A DNA stretch of 64,000 bases from Amycolatopsis balhimycina FH 1894 (GCF_000384295.1 NZ_KB913037.1:3768649-3832648); one strand, 5' to 3'; counted from the first letter of the stretch, positions 8,756 through 19,419 are shown. Numbers and translations are program-made. Notes: generated from the letters alone by a model not told the origin.

Positions 8756-9082
8756 CTAGATAGCTCGTTTCTTCAGCTTGCGGCGCTCCCGCTCGGACAG
8801 ACCGCCCCAGATGCCGAAGCGCTCGTCGTGGGCCAGCGCGTACTCAAGGCACTCGTCCTTGACCTCGCAACCCAGGCAGATCCGCTTGGCTTCGCGGGTG
8901 GAACCGCCCTTCTCGGGGAAGAACGCCTCCGGGTCCGTCTGCGCGCACAGGGCGCGCTCCTGCCAATCCTGCTCTTCTTCGGTGGCATCGATGAGCTCGG
9001 TGAGATCTCCCAGAGCCTGCTCCGGGATCTCGCCCCAACTCATGACGTGCCCCCATTCCTTCCCATCGGCTTCCAACCGCAC
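8756..9082 (-). CDS. whiB2: WhiB-family iron-sulfur transcription factor (WhiB/WhiB2 class)
   Basis: A 108-residue Wbl protein. Four cysteines at 46, 69, 72 and 78 (C-x22-CLGC-x5-C) ligand the 4Fe-4S cluster. The GIWGG turn is at 90-94, followed by the basic DNA-contacting tail ERERRKLKKRAI. The core ALCAQTDPEAFFPEKGGSTR matches the WhiB/WhmD class that governs septation and sporulation. GTG at 9082 is chosen because GAGGAGG sits about five bases upstream; an internal ATG at 9043 would give 95 residues. The 210-base divergent region before the M50 gene holds a TACAC-CC-GTGTA palindrome (9175-9186), a possible operator. Wbl proteins act with the principal sigma factor (family knowledge). Confidence 0.93.
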   Translation of the reverse strand: MRLEADGKEWGHVMSWGEIPEQALGDLTELIDATEEEQDWQERALCAQTDPEAFFPEKGGSTREAKRICLGCEVKDECLEYALAHDERFGIWGGLSERERRKLKKRAI

Positions 9083-9292
9083 GTCCGCCTCCTCGCTCCC
9101 TAGCACTCCCCAGGCTGGCGGTGGTGAAACGACACTCGCCGTCCCCTCTCGGCGGCGAATGACATCACTGTGATTACACCCGTGTAGTGCGGTCAGGTCA
9201 AGCGGAGTAGCGAGTTCGGGGGACGTCCGCGCCCGATCGCGCAAGGGGACACGCCGGTAACTTCACACCGGGCATACGGAAGACTGGAGCAC

Positions 9293-10069
9293 GTGCAGAA
9301 GTCAGCAGTGCGTCCCAGCCCGGTCTTCCTCGGCATCCTCGCGCTCACCGCCGCCGGTGGTGTCATGGCCGCGTTCGGTGACATCAACACGATTTTCGTC
9401 CGCGACCGCGACCCGCTGCTCATCGCCGGTGTCGTGATCTTCGTCGCCGCCGGCTGGGTGGCGTCGCTGTCGCTGCACGAGTTCGGCCACGCGATGGTCG
9501 CTTACCGCGGCGGTGACTACAGCGTCGCCCACAAGGGTTACCTGACCCTGGACGTGCGGAAGTACACCGACCCCGTCCTGTCGATCATCCTGCCGCTGGT
9601 CTTCCTGATCATCGGCGGCATCCCGCTGCCGGGTGGCGCGGTCTGGATCAACCGCGGCGCGCTCCGCTCGCGCGGGACGTCGTCGTGGGTGTCGCTGGCC
9701 GGCCCGCTGAGCAACCTCGCGGTCGGCGCGGCGGTGGCGCTGGTGGTCGCGCTGGTCCCGATGTCCGGCGGCCTGGTGATCGCGATGTCCTACCTCGCGC
9801 TGCTTCAGATCGTGACCTTCATCCTCAACATCCTGCCGATCCCGGGCCTCGACGGCTGGGGTGCGATCGAGCCGTACCTGCCCCCGCGGGCCCGGGAAAT
9901 CGGCGCGCAGGTCCGCCCGTGGGCACCGATCATCCTGTTCGCGATCCTGTGGTTCGTCCAGCCGGCGAACGCGGCCCTGTGGAAGGGCTCGTACGCGCTC
10001 TTCGGCGCCTTCGGGGGCTATGTGGACGGTGCGCAGATCGGGTTCAGCGTCTTCCAGTTCTGGAAGTGA
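9293..10069 (+). CDS. M50/site-2-protease-type membrane metallopeptidase
   Basis: A 258-residue protein with about six membrane helices. HEFGH at 62-66 gives two zinc ligands and the catalytic Glu. NILPIPGLDG at about 179-188 carries the third ligand, Asp187. This is the minimal Rip/SpoIVFB-like layout without PDZ or CBS domains. Site-2 proteases cut membrane-bound regulators or remnants within the bilayer (family knowledge); the substrate is unknown. The start is GTG with GGAG upstream. Its divergent arrangement from whiB is a possible functional hint only. Confidence 0.85.
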   Translation: MQKSAVRPSPVFLGILALTAAGGVMAAFGDINTIFVRDRDPLLIAGVVIFVAAGWVASLSLHEFGHAMVAYRGGDYSVAHKGYLTLDVRKYTDPVLSIILPLVFLIIGGIPLPGGAVWINRGALRSRGTSSWVSLAGPLSNLAVGAAVALVVALVPMSGGLVIAMSYLALLQIVTFILNILPIPGLDGWGAIEPYLPPRAREIGAQVRPWAPIILFAILWFVQPANAALWKGSYALFGAFGGYVDGAQIGFSVFQFWK

Positions 10070-10097
10070 GGTTTGGGCCGGGCGCCGCGCGGGAAGA

Positions 10098-10877
10098 TCA
10101 GGTGCGGCGCTCGGTCAGCCAGACGTGCGCGCGTTTCCAGACGACCCGCAACCCCGAGCGCTCGCCGAAGTAGTCCCCCGCCGCGCCGACGACCGGCAAC
10201 ATGCCGATCGCCCGGTGCAGGATGTTGCCGCGCGGCCGCTTCTCGAGTTCTCCGGTGATCGCGAGCAGGCCACGGCCGAGCCGCCAGAGCGTGCCCGCCG
10301 CCGCTTTCACCGTCGCCTTGCCGTGCTTCTTCTCCGACGCCGTCAGTTCTTCGGTCAGCTTCGCCGCTTCGTCCGCCTCCGCGGCTTCGTCGTGCTCCGC
10401 GTGCCGGCCCGCCGCGAGGTCGGGGTCGATGTCGCGCTCGAAGAGCACCCACGCGATGAGCCGCACCCGCGTGCCGACGTCGGTGACGCCGTACTCGCCG
10501 GCGATCGCGCACAGCAGCAGGCCCTGCGACGCCGACCCCAGCGCGTCCTGCACCGGCAGCCGGTCGGCGAGTGCGCCGCCGAGGCCCGGGATGGACGTCA
10601 GCAGCGCCGTGAACCGGCCGACGCGGTTCATCCACCAGCTCGACCGGTCGTAGCCGGTCATCCGCGCCCACGCCGCCGTGCCGGGGACCTTCACCGACGT
10701 GACGCCGTGGATCAGCTTCGCCTTCAGCCCCGATTCGACGCCGGCCAGGTCGGTCTCCGCCCGCGCCTGCAGCCCGAACGGGTCGGACTCGCGCAGCGCG
10801 TCGAGCATCGGCCCGCACGCCCGCACGAACGGCCGCAGTACGGCCACGACCTGCCGGTCGGAGATCGCCTCAGCCAC
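10098..10877 (-). CDS. Conserved hypothetical protein downstream of mshB
   Basis: About 259 residues that I do not recognise. It starts VAEAISDRQVVAVLRPFV and contains a long helical middle, a central hydrophobic stretch (DALGSASQGLLLCAIAGEYGV), a charged region rich in Asp/Glu/Ala/Lys (about 165-200), and LRVVWKRAHVWLTE at the end. No catalytic motif is seen. GTG at 10877 is preferred because AAGGGG lies about eight bases upstream and the start overlaps the preceding gene's end by 8 bases. A GTG at 10913 would add 12 residues and a 44-base overlap. It forms a translationally coupled trio with the small membrane protein and mshB. Confidence 0.65.
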   Translation of the reverse strand: MAEAISDRQVVAVLRPFVRACGPMLDALRESDPFGLQARAETDLAGVESGLKAKLIHGVTSVKVPGTAAWARMTGYDRSSWWMNRVGRFTALLTSIPGLGGALADRLPVQDALGSASQGLLLCAIAGEYGVTDVGTRVRLIAWVLFERDIDPDLAAGRHAEHDEAAEADEAAKLTEELTASEKKHGKATVKAAAGTLWRLGRGLLAITGELEKRPRGNILHRAIGMLPVVGAAGDYFGERSGLRVVWKRAHVWLTERRT

Positions 10878-11262
10878 GTCCCGGTCCCCTTCCCGCAGTA
10901 CGGCCCAGCCCACCGCCGAGCACCATGGCGCCCGGCAGCGCGCTCGCGCCGAGCAGCAGCAGGGCCCGCCAGTCCTGGATCAGCACCAGGTCACCGCCCG
11001 GGCCGAGCATGCCGACGCCGAACACCACGAGCACCCACACCGCCAGGGGTACCCACGAAAGCCCGGGCCGCACCAGCTTGGCCGTCGTCGACACCAGCCA
11101 CGGCGTGGTGACCGCGCCGACGAGGACCATCACCGGCACCGGGACCACCCCGATCCGCAGCGGCAGGAAGAACAGCTCCAGCACGGCGAGCAGCACCGTG
11201 TCGAACGCGAGCAGCAGCAGAAGCAGCCGCTGGTCCCAGGTGAGCGGTGGCGGCACGGTCAC
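10870..11262 (-). CDS. Small four-helix membrane protein coupled to mshB
   Basis: A 130-residue integral membrane protein with about four hydrophobic segments (from LLLLLLAFDTVLLAV to ALLLLGASALPGAMVLGGG) and a Gly/Arg-rich tail. The GTG start overlaps the mshB stop as GTGA, so translation is coupled. Mycobacteria also keep a small membrane-protein gene after mshB (Rv1171-type); homology is inferred from position and topology. Function unknown. A role linked to mycothiol is only suggested by the operon. Confidence 0.7.
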   Translation of the reverse strand: MTVPPPLTWDQRLLLLLLAFDTVLLAVLELFFLPLRIGVVPVPVMVLVGAVTTPWLVSTTAKLVRPGLSWVPLAVWVLVVFGVGMLGPGGDLVLIQDWRALLLLGASALPGAMVLGGGLGRTAGRGPGRG

Positions 11263-12101
11263 AGCCCGCCGAAGAGGTCGTCCGCGGCACCCTCGGCCGG
11301 GCCGTGGGCCAGCACGAAGTAGTCCTTCGCCAGGATCGGCTGGGCGAGCTCGTTCGTCAGCGCGAAGTACGGGACGCCGTCGTCGACCACGGCGAGCTGC
11401 GTCGCGTGCGCGCGCAGTGCGGCCAGCTTCGCGGGGACATACGCGGCGACGTCGAGCACCGTCGTGATCTCTTCGTCGGGCGTCGTCGGCACCTCGTCGT
11501 CCGCGGGCACGTCGAAGATCGGATCGTGGGCACGCAACGCGGTCAGCCCGGTGCGCACCGCGTTCCTCGACGCCACCGTGTGGAACACCCGCTCGACCGG
11601 CTTCGCGCGCGACGCCGCGGCCATCGTGATCTCGTGGGCGCGGACGTGGTCGGGGTGGCCGTAGCCGCCGAACGCGTCGTAGGTGACGACGACCTGGGGC
11701 TGGAACTCGTCGAGGATTTCCGCCAGCTGCGCGGCCTGCTCGCCGGCGGAACCCCCGGTGAAGGCCCGCGGGTGCGACGCCGACGGCGTGCCCGCCATGC
11801 CCGAGTCCCGCCACCGGCCGATTCCGCCCAGGTAACGGTGCCTCGACACCCCCAGCGCGGCGCAGGCGGCCTTCAGCTCGGCGACGCGGTAGCCGCCCAG
11901 CTGGTCGGCGCCATGGGCGCGCAGGCCCTCCAGCTCGTGGAGGCCGGCCATGACCTCGCCCTCTTCACCCAGCGTGCAGGTCACCACGGCCACCTCGGCC
12001 CCCTCGGCGGCGTATCGTGCGATCGTGGCGCCGGTGGTGATGCTTTCGTCGTCGGGATGGGCGTGGACGAACAGCAGCCTGCGCGATACCGGGGAGATCA
12101 C
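11259..12101 (-). CDS. mshB: GlcNAc-Ins deacetylase of mycothiol synthesis
   Basis: About 280 residues of the PIG-L/LmbE-like zinc deacetylase family. It removes acetate from 1-D-myo-inositol 2-acetamido-2-deoxy-glucopyranoside, the second step of mycothiol biosynthesis. FVHAHPDDESITTG near residue 11 holds the AHPDD metal-binding/catalytic motif (His15, Asp18), and YGHPDHVRAHE provides the third ligand. The segment CTLGEEGE is also conserved. GTG at 12101 is the only suitable start before the motif and has no clear ribosome binding site. The gene overlaps the next one by four bases. Mycothiol is restricted to actinobacteria, which supports the taxonomic call. Confidence 0.92.
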   Translation of the reverse strand: MISPVSRRLLFVHAHPDDESITTGATIARYAAEGAEVAVVTCTLGEEGEVMAGLHELEGLRAHGADQLGGYRVAELKAACAALGVSRHRYLGGIGRWRDSGMAGTPSASHPRAFTGGSAGEQAAQLAEILDEFQPQVVVTYDAFGGYGHPDHVRAHEITMAAASRAKPVERVFHTVASRNAVRTGLTALRAHDPIFDVPADDEVPTTPDEEITTVLDVAAYVPAKLAALRAHATQLAVVDDGVPYFALTNELAQPILAKDYFVLAHGPAEGAADDLFGGL

Positions 12102-12215
12102 GGGTTGAGCGTAATTCCCGTGCTCCGACCTTCGTCGGGGACACCCTCGGTTATCCTCGCGCGAGTCGCGACCGCCGCGTCGTGACCGTCTGTACCCCCA
12201 CGAAGGGCCATCTTG

Positions 12216-13997
<1,782 letters not shown>

Positions 13998-14012
13998 GCC
14001 CCTGAACACCCG

Positions 14013-14045
14013 GAAGGCCGCCACCTGGCTCAGGTGGCGGCCTTC
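14013..14045. terminator. Strong hairpin terminator
   Basis: A perfect 14-base stem (14013-14026 with 14032-14045) around a GGCTC loop, starting 16 bases after the ATPase stop. It serves the plus-strand ATPase gene and can also stop minus-strand transcripts. Confidence 0.85.
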
Positions 14046-14060
14046 GGCGTCTCACGGGCC

Positions 14061-14091
14061 CAAACGCCCCAATGCCACATTGGGGCGTTTG
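14061..14091. terminator. Second strong hairpin between convergent genes
   Basis: A perfect 14-base stem (14061-14074 with 14078-14091) around a CCA loop, ten bases from the stop of the permease at 14102. The AAACG...CGTTT arms leave a T-rich exit on both strands, so it is a good bidirectional terminator. Confidence 0.85.
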
Positions 14092-14101
14092 AGAACCGGC
14101 G

Positions 14102-15118
14102 TCAGCCCACCCGGATACGAGGGTCGAGGATGCCGTACATCAGGTCCGCGAGCAGGTTCGCCACGATGACGCTCGCCGCGATGACCACCAGCCAGCCCAT
14201 CAGCACCTGGGGGTCGTTCTTGTTGACCGCCTCCACCAGCAGCGTGCCCATGCCGTGCCAGTTGAACACCGTCTCCGTGATGATCGCGCCCGTCACCGTG
14301 GCGCCGAAGTTGACCGAGAACAGCGTCATCACCGGGATCAGCGCGTTGCGGAACGCGTGGCGCCAGATCACCCTGCTGTTCGAGACGCCCTTCGCGCGCG
14401 CTGTGCGGACGTAGTCGGCGCCCAGGACCTCCAGCATCGACGCCCGCTGGAACCGGCTGTAGGCGGCGAACGTGATCGCCATGATGGACAGCGTCGGCAG
14501 CAGGAACGCGCCGACGTACTTCGCGAGCGCGTCGCCGACGCCGGTCGCCGAGAGGCTCTCCGGGCTCGTCGTCCGCAGCCACGGGTCGCCCAGGACGTCG
14601 GAGAGGCCCAGGTCGCGCACCCAGACGTTGGCGCGGATCGCGTAGCTCTTGAGAACGATGGCGACGCAGAAGATCGGCATCGAGAACATCAGGAACGCCA
14701 GCGTCGTCGCGACGTAGTCCCAGATCGAGTACTGCTTCACGGCGGCGAGGACGCCGACCAGCACGCCGAACACCAGGGCCAGCACCGAGGCCGCCAGCAC
14801 CAGTTCGAGCGTCACCCGGAACGCCGCCATCACCTTCGGCGCGACCGGCTGGAGAGCGTTGCCCTGGGCGATGGAGATGCCCCAGTCGCCGCTCAGGAAG
14901 TGGCCGAGCCAGGTGAAGTAGCGCGCGAAAACGCTCTGGTCCAGGCCCAGTTTGTGCTCGGTGGCGGCGATGGCCTCGGCGTTGATCCCGGGTTTGCTCC
15001 GCAGCTCCCCGAGCGGGTCGCCCGTGTTGGCCACCATGACGAAGCAGAGGAACGTGCCGACCAGCAGGACCGGCACCGAGATGGCCAGCCGGCGGAGCAC
15101 GTAGAGCACGAGATGCAT
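14102..15118 (-). CDS. Peptide ABC transporter permease, DppB type (copy 1)
   Basis: A 338-residue inner-membrane permease with the DppB plan: an N-terminal helix (LYVLRRLAISVPVLLVGTF), a long extracytoplasmic loop (residues of about 30-95), then five helices and the coupling segment DYVRTARAKGVSNSRVIWRHAFRNAL containing the EAA-like motif. It is extremely similar to the permease at 16120-17151; the last 60 residues are almost identical. It is the last gene of the operon and is separated from dppC by 79 bases that contain a hairpin. Substrate is probably a peptide (inferred from the binding proteins). Confidence 0.9.
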   Translation of the reverse strand: MHLVLYVLRRLAISVPVLLVGTFLCFVMVANTGDPLGELRSKPGINAEAIAATEHKLGLDQSVFARYFTWLGHFLSGDWGISIAQGNALQPVAPKVMAAFRVTLELVLAASVLALVFGVLVGVLAAVKQYSIWDYVATTLAFLMFSMPIFCVAIVLKSYAIRANVWVRDLGLSDVLGDPWLRTTSPESLSATGVGDALAKYVGAFLLPTLSIMAITFAAYSRFQRASMLEVLGADYVRTARAKGVSNSRVIWRHAFRNALIPVMTLFSVNFGATVTGAIITETVFNWHGMGTLLVEAVNKNDPQVLMGWLVVIAASVIVANLLADLMYGILDPRIRVG

Positions 15119-15156
15119 CCGAAACCCCCAGGTCCGGCGATCTTCGAGCGAAACGG

Positions 15157-15190
15157 ACGCGGGGGCGACCGGAACCGGTCACCCCCGCGT
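15157..15190 (-). terminator. Intercistronic hairpin between dppC and the second dppB
   Basis: 16-base arms (15157-15172 and 15175-15190) with a single mismatch and only two bases between them. On the minus strand it lies just after the dppC stop and about 40 bases before the dppB copy-1 start. It may reduce read-through or protect the upstream mRNA. Confidence 0.6.
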
Positions 15191-15197
15191 CGCGCGT

Positions 15198-16127
15198 TCA
15201 AGCCTTCATTCTCCGCTGGCGCGGGTCGAAGGCGTCGCGAAGACCGTCACCGATGAAGTTGATCGTCAGTGAAATCAGCACGAGCACGATGAACGGCCCG
15301 AAGAACAGCGCCGGCCGCGTCTGCAGCTGGGCGTAGTTCTCCAGGATGACGCGGCCGAGCGAGGTGTCCGGCAGCTGGACACCGAGGCCGATGAACGACA
15401 GCGCGGCTTCCGCCAGCACGGCCTGCGCGACCGCGAGGGTCGCGTTGACCGTGATGCTGCCGACCATGTTCGGCACCAGGTGCTTGAAGATGATCCGGAA
15501 CGTCCCGGCGCCCGACGCGCGAGCCGCGTCGACGAACTCGCGCTGGGCCAGCGACATCGCTTCGGCACGGGTGATCCGCGCGATCTGCATCCAGCCGAAC
15601 GCCGCGAGCACGAGCGCGACGATGTACCAGGAGCCGCTCCCGAACACCTTCGCCAGGATGGCCGCCGCGGCAATCTGCGGGATGATCAGGAACAGGTCCG
15701 TCACCCGCGAGATCGCCGAGTCGGTGAACTGGCGCAGGTAGCCCGCCAGTGCACCGAGGACCACACCGACCACGGTGGAGAGGATCGACACCGTCAGTGC
15801 GATCAGCAGCGAGAACTGGGTGCCGCGCAGGATCTGCGACACCATGTCCTTGCCGACCTGCGTGGTACCCAGCGGGAAGTCGCCGCTCGGCTTGGCGAAC
15901 GACGGGAACGAGCTGTCCTCGTAGCCGTGCTTCCAGACGATCGGCAGGATGATGCTGAGCAGGATGATCAGCACCAGCACCGCGGTCGACGCCATGGCCA
16001 GCTTGTGGTGCAGGAACTTCCGGAGTACCAGCTTGCCCTGGCTCCGGGGTTCGGGCAGGGCTTCCGGGGGGAGCGTTCCGTCCAGGGTCGCGGTCTCGCT
16101 CGCGATGAGGGAGTTCAAGTCAGCCAA
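15198..16127 (-). CDS. Peptide ABC transporter permease, DppC type
   Basis: A 309-residue permease of the DppC/OppC kind. It has an N-terminal cytoplasmic tail, the first helix (LAMASTAVLVLIILLSIILPIVW), the short periplasmic motif HPLGTT-like segment FPLGTTQVGKDMVSQ, and the coupling loop EFVDAARASGAGTFRIIFKHLVPN. The last residues are DGLRDAFDPRQRRMKA. The start is TTG with GAGGA about seven bases upstream, and it overlaps the preceding permease gene by 8 bases. It should pair with either DppB copy to make the membrane channel. Confidence 0.9.
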   Translation of the reverse strand: MADLNSLIASETATLDGTLPPEALPEPRSQGKLVLRKFLHHKLAMASTAVLVLIILLSIILPIVWKHGYEDSSFPSFAKPSGDFPLGTTQVGKDMVSQILRGTQFSLLIALTVSILSTVVGVVLGALAGYLRQFTDSAISRVTDLFLIIPQIAAAAILAKVFGSGSWYIVALVLAAFGWMQIARITRAEAMSLAQREFVDAARASGAGTFRIIFKHLVPNMVGSITVNATLAVAQAVLAEAALSFIGLGVQLPDTSLGRVILENYAQLQTRPALFFGPFIVLVLISLTINFIGDGLRDAFDPRQRRMKA

Positions 16128-17151
16128 CGCGAATCCTCGGGTCCAGGATGCCGTACACCAGGTCGGCGATCAGGTTGGCGACGATCACGCTGGTGGCGAT
16201 GACCACGAGCCAGCCCATCATCACCTGAGTGTCGTTCTTGTTGACGGCTTCCACCAGCAATGTGCCCATACCGTGCCAGTTGAACACCGTTTCGGTGATG
16301 ATGGCGCCGGCGAGCACCGAGCCGAAGTTCACCGAGAACAGGGTCGTCACGGGGATCAGGGCGTTGCGGAACGCGTGCCGGAAGATGACCCGGCCGTTCC
16401 CGAGGCCCTTGGCCCGCGCGGTGCGCACGTAGTCCGAGTTCATCACCTCGAGCATCGAGGCCCGCTGGAACCGGCTGTACGCCGCGAAGCTGATGGCCAT
16501 GATCGACAGGGTCGGCAGCAGGTAAGCGCCGATGGTGCTGGCTATGAAGTCGCCGACGCCACTGGTTTTCAGCTGCTCCGGGCTCGTCGTGCGTAGCCAT
16601 GGATTGCCGAGGATGTCCTGGAGGCCGAGGTCGCGCACCCACCCGTTGATCTCGATCGCGTAGCTCTTCAGCACGATCGCCACGCAGAAGATCGGCATGG
16701 AGAACAGCAGGAAGGCCAGCGTGGTGGCGAGGTAGTCGATGATCGAATACTGCTTCACGGCGGCGAGCACGCCGACGATGATCCCGATGATCAGCGCGAG
16801 GATCTCGGCTCCGACGACCAGCTTGAAGGTGACGCCGAACGCGGCCAGCACCTTCGGCGCGACCGGCTGCAGCGCGTTGCCCTGCGCGATGGACGTGCCC
16901 CAGTCACCCGACAGGAAGTCCTTGAGCCACGTGAAGTACCGCGGCACGATGCCCTGGTCCAGCCCCAGCTTGTGGGAGAGCGAGGCCAGCGCTTCCTTGC
17001 TGATGTTCGGGTTGTGCCGGAGCTCGCCGAGCGGGTCACCGGTGGCGGCGACCATCGCGAACGACAAAAAGGTCCCGACCAACAGGACGGGGATCGATAT
17101 CGCCAAACGGCGAAGGATGTAGATCACCAGGTTCAACGAACTGCTCCTCAT
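16120..17151 (-). CDS. Peptide ABC transporter permease, DppB type (copy 2)
   Basis: A 343-residue DppB permease nearly co-linear with the copy at 14102-15118. Shared blocks include LRRLAISIPVLLVGTFLSF, GDWGTSIAQGNALQPVAPKV and the C-terminal ITETVFNWHGMGTLLVEAVN. The annotated ATG gives five extra residues. A TTG at 17136, preceded by AGGAG, aligns exactly with the start of the other copy and may be the true start. It overlaps dppC. Two DppB-type subunits with a single DppC is an unusual stoichiometry and suggests either a recent duplication or two alternative transporters sharing DppC. Confidence 0.9.
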   Translation of the reverse strand: MRSSSLNLVIYILRRLAISIPVLLVGTFLSFAMVAATGDPLGELRHNPNISKEALASLSHKLGLDQGIVPRYFTWLKDFLSGDWGTSIAQGNALQPVAPKVLAAFGVTFKLVVGAEILALIIGIIVGVLAAVKQYSIIDYLATTLAFLLFSMPIFCVAIVLKSYAIEINGWVRDLGLQDILGNPWLRTTSPEQLKTSGVGDFIASTIGAYLLPTLSIMAISFAAYSRFQRASMLEVMNSDYVRTARAKGLGNGRVIFRHAFRNALIPVTTLFSVNFGSVLAGAIITETVFNWHGMGTLLVEAVNKNDTQVMMGWLVVIATSVIVANLIADLVYGILDPRIRVG

Positions 17152-17197
17152 CCGGGCCTGGTCTTCAGAAGTGCGCTGGACCGCTACCCGGTTGTCT

Positions 17198-17274
17198 ACC
17201 GTAGTGGGGGTGACCCTACGGTCAACAGCTACTTCCGGTGGGCACCGGGGCCCGGCTCGTGGCCGGGCCCCGGT
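17198..17274 (-). terminator. Two hairpins between the binding-protein gene and the permeases
   Basis: A perfect 13-base stem (17244-17256 with 17262-17274, loop TCGTG) and a 7-base stem (17198-17204 with 17216-17222) lie in the 174-base gap after the binding-protein gene. This placement commonly lets the binding protein be made in excess over the permeases, by attenuation or mRNA protection (inference). Confidence 0.65.
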
Positions 17275-17325
17275 ACCTCCCAGGTCATTTGGAACGAGGG
17301 AAAAGAAGAGCCGGGGCTAGCCCTG

Positions 17326-19134
17326 CTACTTCTTCTCCCACTCGCCGGCGTTCCACAGGACACCGTTGTAGGACTGCATGTACACGCGGTCGATGCCCTT
17401 GAACGCCCACATGCTCGGCGTCTGGAACAGCGGCACGGTCGCGTACTTGTCCGCGATGGCCTTGTCCGCAGCCTGGTAGGCCTGCAGCTTGACCTGCTCG
17501 TCGGTCGCGCCTACCGCGGTCTTGAACGCCTCGTCGATCTTCGGGTCGCAGAGGTTCTGGTAGTTCTGGTCACCACCGGCGTTCGGGCAGACGTAGATCG
17601 AGCGCGACTGCGACTTGAACGGCGGCGAGGACCAGCCGAACAGCGCGATGTCGTAGTCACCGGTCGAGACGCGGCCACCCTTGAGGAAGTTGGCGTCGGT
17701 CTCGTCCTTGACCTCGATGCCGGCCGCCTTGGCCTGCGAGATGATGATCTCGACGGTCTGGCTGCGGCGGGCGTTCGAGTTGTGCGTGATCTTGAACGAA
17801 GCGCGCTGGCCACCCTTGGCGAAGATGCCGTCGCCACCCTTGACCCAGCCGGCGTCGGTCAGGGTCTTGGCCGCGGCCTCGGCACCCAGGCCGGCCTTGC
17901 TGCCGTACAGGTCGGTGTAGCCCTCTTCACCCTGGAAGAACACGATCGAGTTCAGCGGGGCCGCGTCGGCCTGGACTTCCTTGAGCAGCTTGTCGGTGAT
18001 GGCCTTGCGGTCGACCACCTCGAAGAACGCCTTGCGCAGCGCGTCGTCCTTGAACATGCGGTTGAACTGCAGGTCAAGGTGCTCGTAGGTCAGCTGCGAG
18101 GCCGACCCGTAGGTGACGCCCTGAGCCGCGAGGCCCTTCATCGTGTTGGCCGCGGTGGCGTCCGGCTGGGTCGACGCCGCGACGTCGATCTCACCGTTCT
18201 GCAGCGCGGTCGCCATGGCCTTGGTGTCTTCCATGGCGCGGACGACGATCTTCGACGGGCCGCCCTTGCCGCCGGCCCACATCGGGTTCTTCTCGAGCGT
18301 GACGGCCTTCTGGTTGGCGTCGAACGCCGTGATCATGTACGGGCCGGACGCGGGCATGATCGCCTTGTCGAAGCCCTTCCACTTGTTCGTCCAGAAGTCA
18401 CCGGCCTTGGCCACCTGGGCCGGGTCACCGGTCGGCGCGAGCTTGGTGATGTCCGCGATGCCGGTCTTCTGCTCGAGGATGTGCGCCGGCAGGATCTGCA
18501 CACCGCTGAACAGGCCCTTGTAGTCGAGGTACGGCTCGCTGAAGTCCGTCTCGAGGGTCAGGTTGTCCTTGCAGGTGGCGGTCTTGATCTTGTCGTAACC
18601 GGTGGTCGAGGCCGCGTCGAACGGGTTCTTGCCGTCCGCGCCCTTGGCCAGCCCGCTCTGCGACAGCCAGCTCAGGTAGAAGTCCTTGCAGTCGAAGGGC
18701 GCGCCATCCGACCACTTCACGTTCGGCTTGATCTTGTACGTGATGACCTGCGGATCCTTGGAGGTCACGTCGACCGAGTCGAGGATGTCCTTGTTGAGCA
18801 GGATCTTGTTGTTGCCGTCGAGGACGAACGCGTCTTCGAGGACGGCGGTCAAGATGTAGGTGTTGTACGAGCTGTTGGTGTCCGGGGTGGTGTTGTTGTA
18901 CCCGGAGTACCCGTCGTCGATCCCGACCGTGACCGTGCCGTCCCAGCCCTTGACGTCCGCGAGCTTGAACGTGTCGCCCTGCTCGGCCTTGCCGACCGCC
19001 ATCGACTTGACGTCGGTCGACGATCCGTTCTGGTCGGTGCTGCCCGAGCCCGAGTCGCCACTGGTACAGGCGCTCAGCAGCAGCGAGGCGCCTGCGACGA
19101 GCGCAAAGGCGGAGACTGCTTTGGTTCTCCTCAT
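17326..19134 (-). CDS. Peptide-binding lipoprotein of ABC transporter (family 5 SBP)
   Basis: A 602-residue solute-binding protein. It has a lipoprotein signal peptide (MRRTKAVSAFALVAGASLLL then SAC, lipid on the Cys at about 22), a Ser/Gly/Thr-rich linker, then the family-5 fold: TYKIKPNVKWSDGAPFDCKDF, LEKNPMWAGGKGGPSKIVVR and FFEVVDRKAITDKLL. It delivers peptides to the permeases that follow. ATG at 19134 is chosen because AGGAGG lies about ten bases upstream and the signal peptide starts there. A good promoter sits at 19205-19232. It is probably the most highly expressed member of the operon. Confidence 0.93.
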   Translation of the reverse strand: MRRTKAVSAFALVAGASLLLSACTSGDSGSGSTDQNGSSTDVKSMAVGKAEQGDTFKLADVKGWDGTVTVGIDDGYSGYNNTTPDTNSSYNTYILTAVLEDAFVLDGNNKILLNKDILDSVDVTSKDPQVITYKIKPNVKWSDGAPFDCKDFYLSWLSQSGLAKGADGKNPFDAASTTGYDKIKTATCKDNLTLETDFSEPYLDYKGLFSGVQILPAHILEQKTGIADITKLAPTGDPAQVAKAGDFWTNKWKGFDKAIMPASGPYMITAFDANQKAVTLEKNPMWAGGKGGPSKIVVRAMEDTKAMATALQNGEIDVAASTQPDATAANTMKGLAAQGVTYGSASQLTYEHLDLQFNRMFKDDALRKAFFEVVDRKAITDKLLKEVQADAAPLNSIVFFQGEEGYTDLYGSKAGLGAEAAAKTLTDAGWVKGGDGIFAKGGQRASFKITHNSNARRSQTVEIIISQAKAAGIEVKDETDANFLKGGRVSTGDYDIALFGWSSPPFKSQSRSIYVCPNAGGDQNYQNLCDPKIDEAFKTAVGATDEQVKLQAYQAADKAIADKYATVPLFQTPSMWAFKGIDRVYMQSYNGVLWNAGEWEKK

Positions 19135-19204
19135 GAAGTGTGCCCTCCTAGCACTGAGCCCTTGAATTGTGACAAGGACCCACACCGCTCCGGTTTGATG
19201 CCGG

Positions 19205-19232
19205 AGCCTACGACACGCCAAGTGACACTCAA
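19205..19232 (-). promoter_or_regulatory. Vegetative-type promoter of the binding-protein/permease operon
   Basis: On the minus strand a -35-like TTGAGT (19227-19232) is followed after 16 bases by a -10-like TAGGCT (19205-19210). This lies about 70 bases upstream of the ATG at 19134. The rest of the 285-base gap up to 19419 shows no gene. Confidence 0.6.
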
Positions 19233-19419
19233 CTGGCGCACTGCGGGTGCACGCTAGAAAGGAAAAGCACCGACAGTCACCAGTTCAGGGTCGATCGTGA
19301 CCAAAGGGTGACTTCCAGTCGACATCCGGAAATACGACGGTTACCTCATGGATTCACTAGCTCCCACTCGAACGCGTTGGTGAAGATCACCCGGTAGTAC
19401 TGAATGCGTAGCCAAGTGA

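Noticed and set aside
9171..9190. CRP/GlxR-type site in the whiB promoter
   Set aside because: TGTGATTACACCCGTG lacks the second TCACA half. Only a short TACAC-CC-GTGTA palindrome is supported and was mentioned with the gene.
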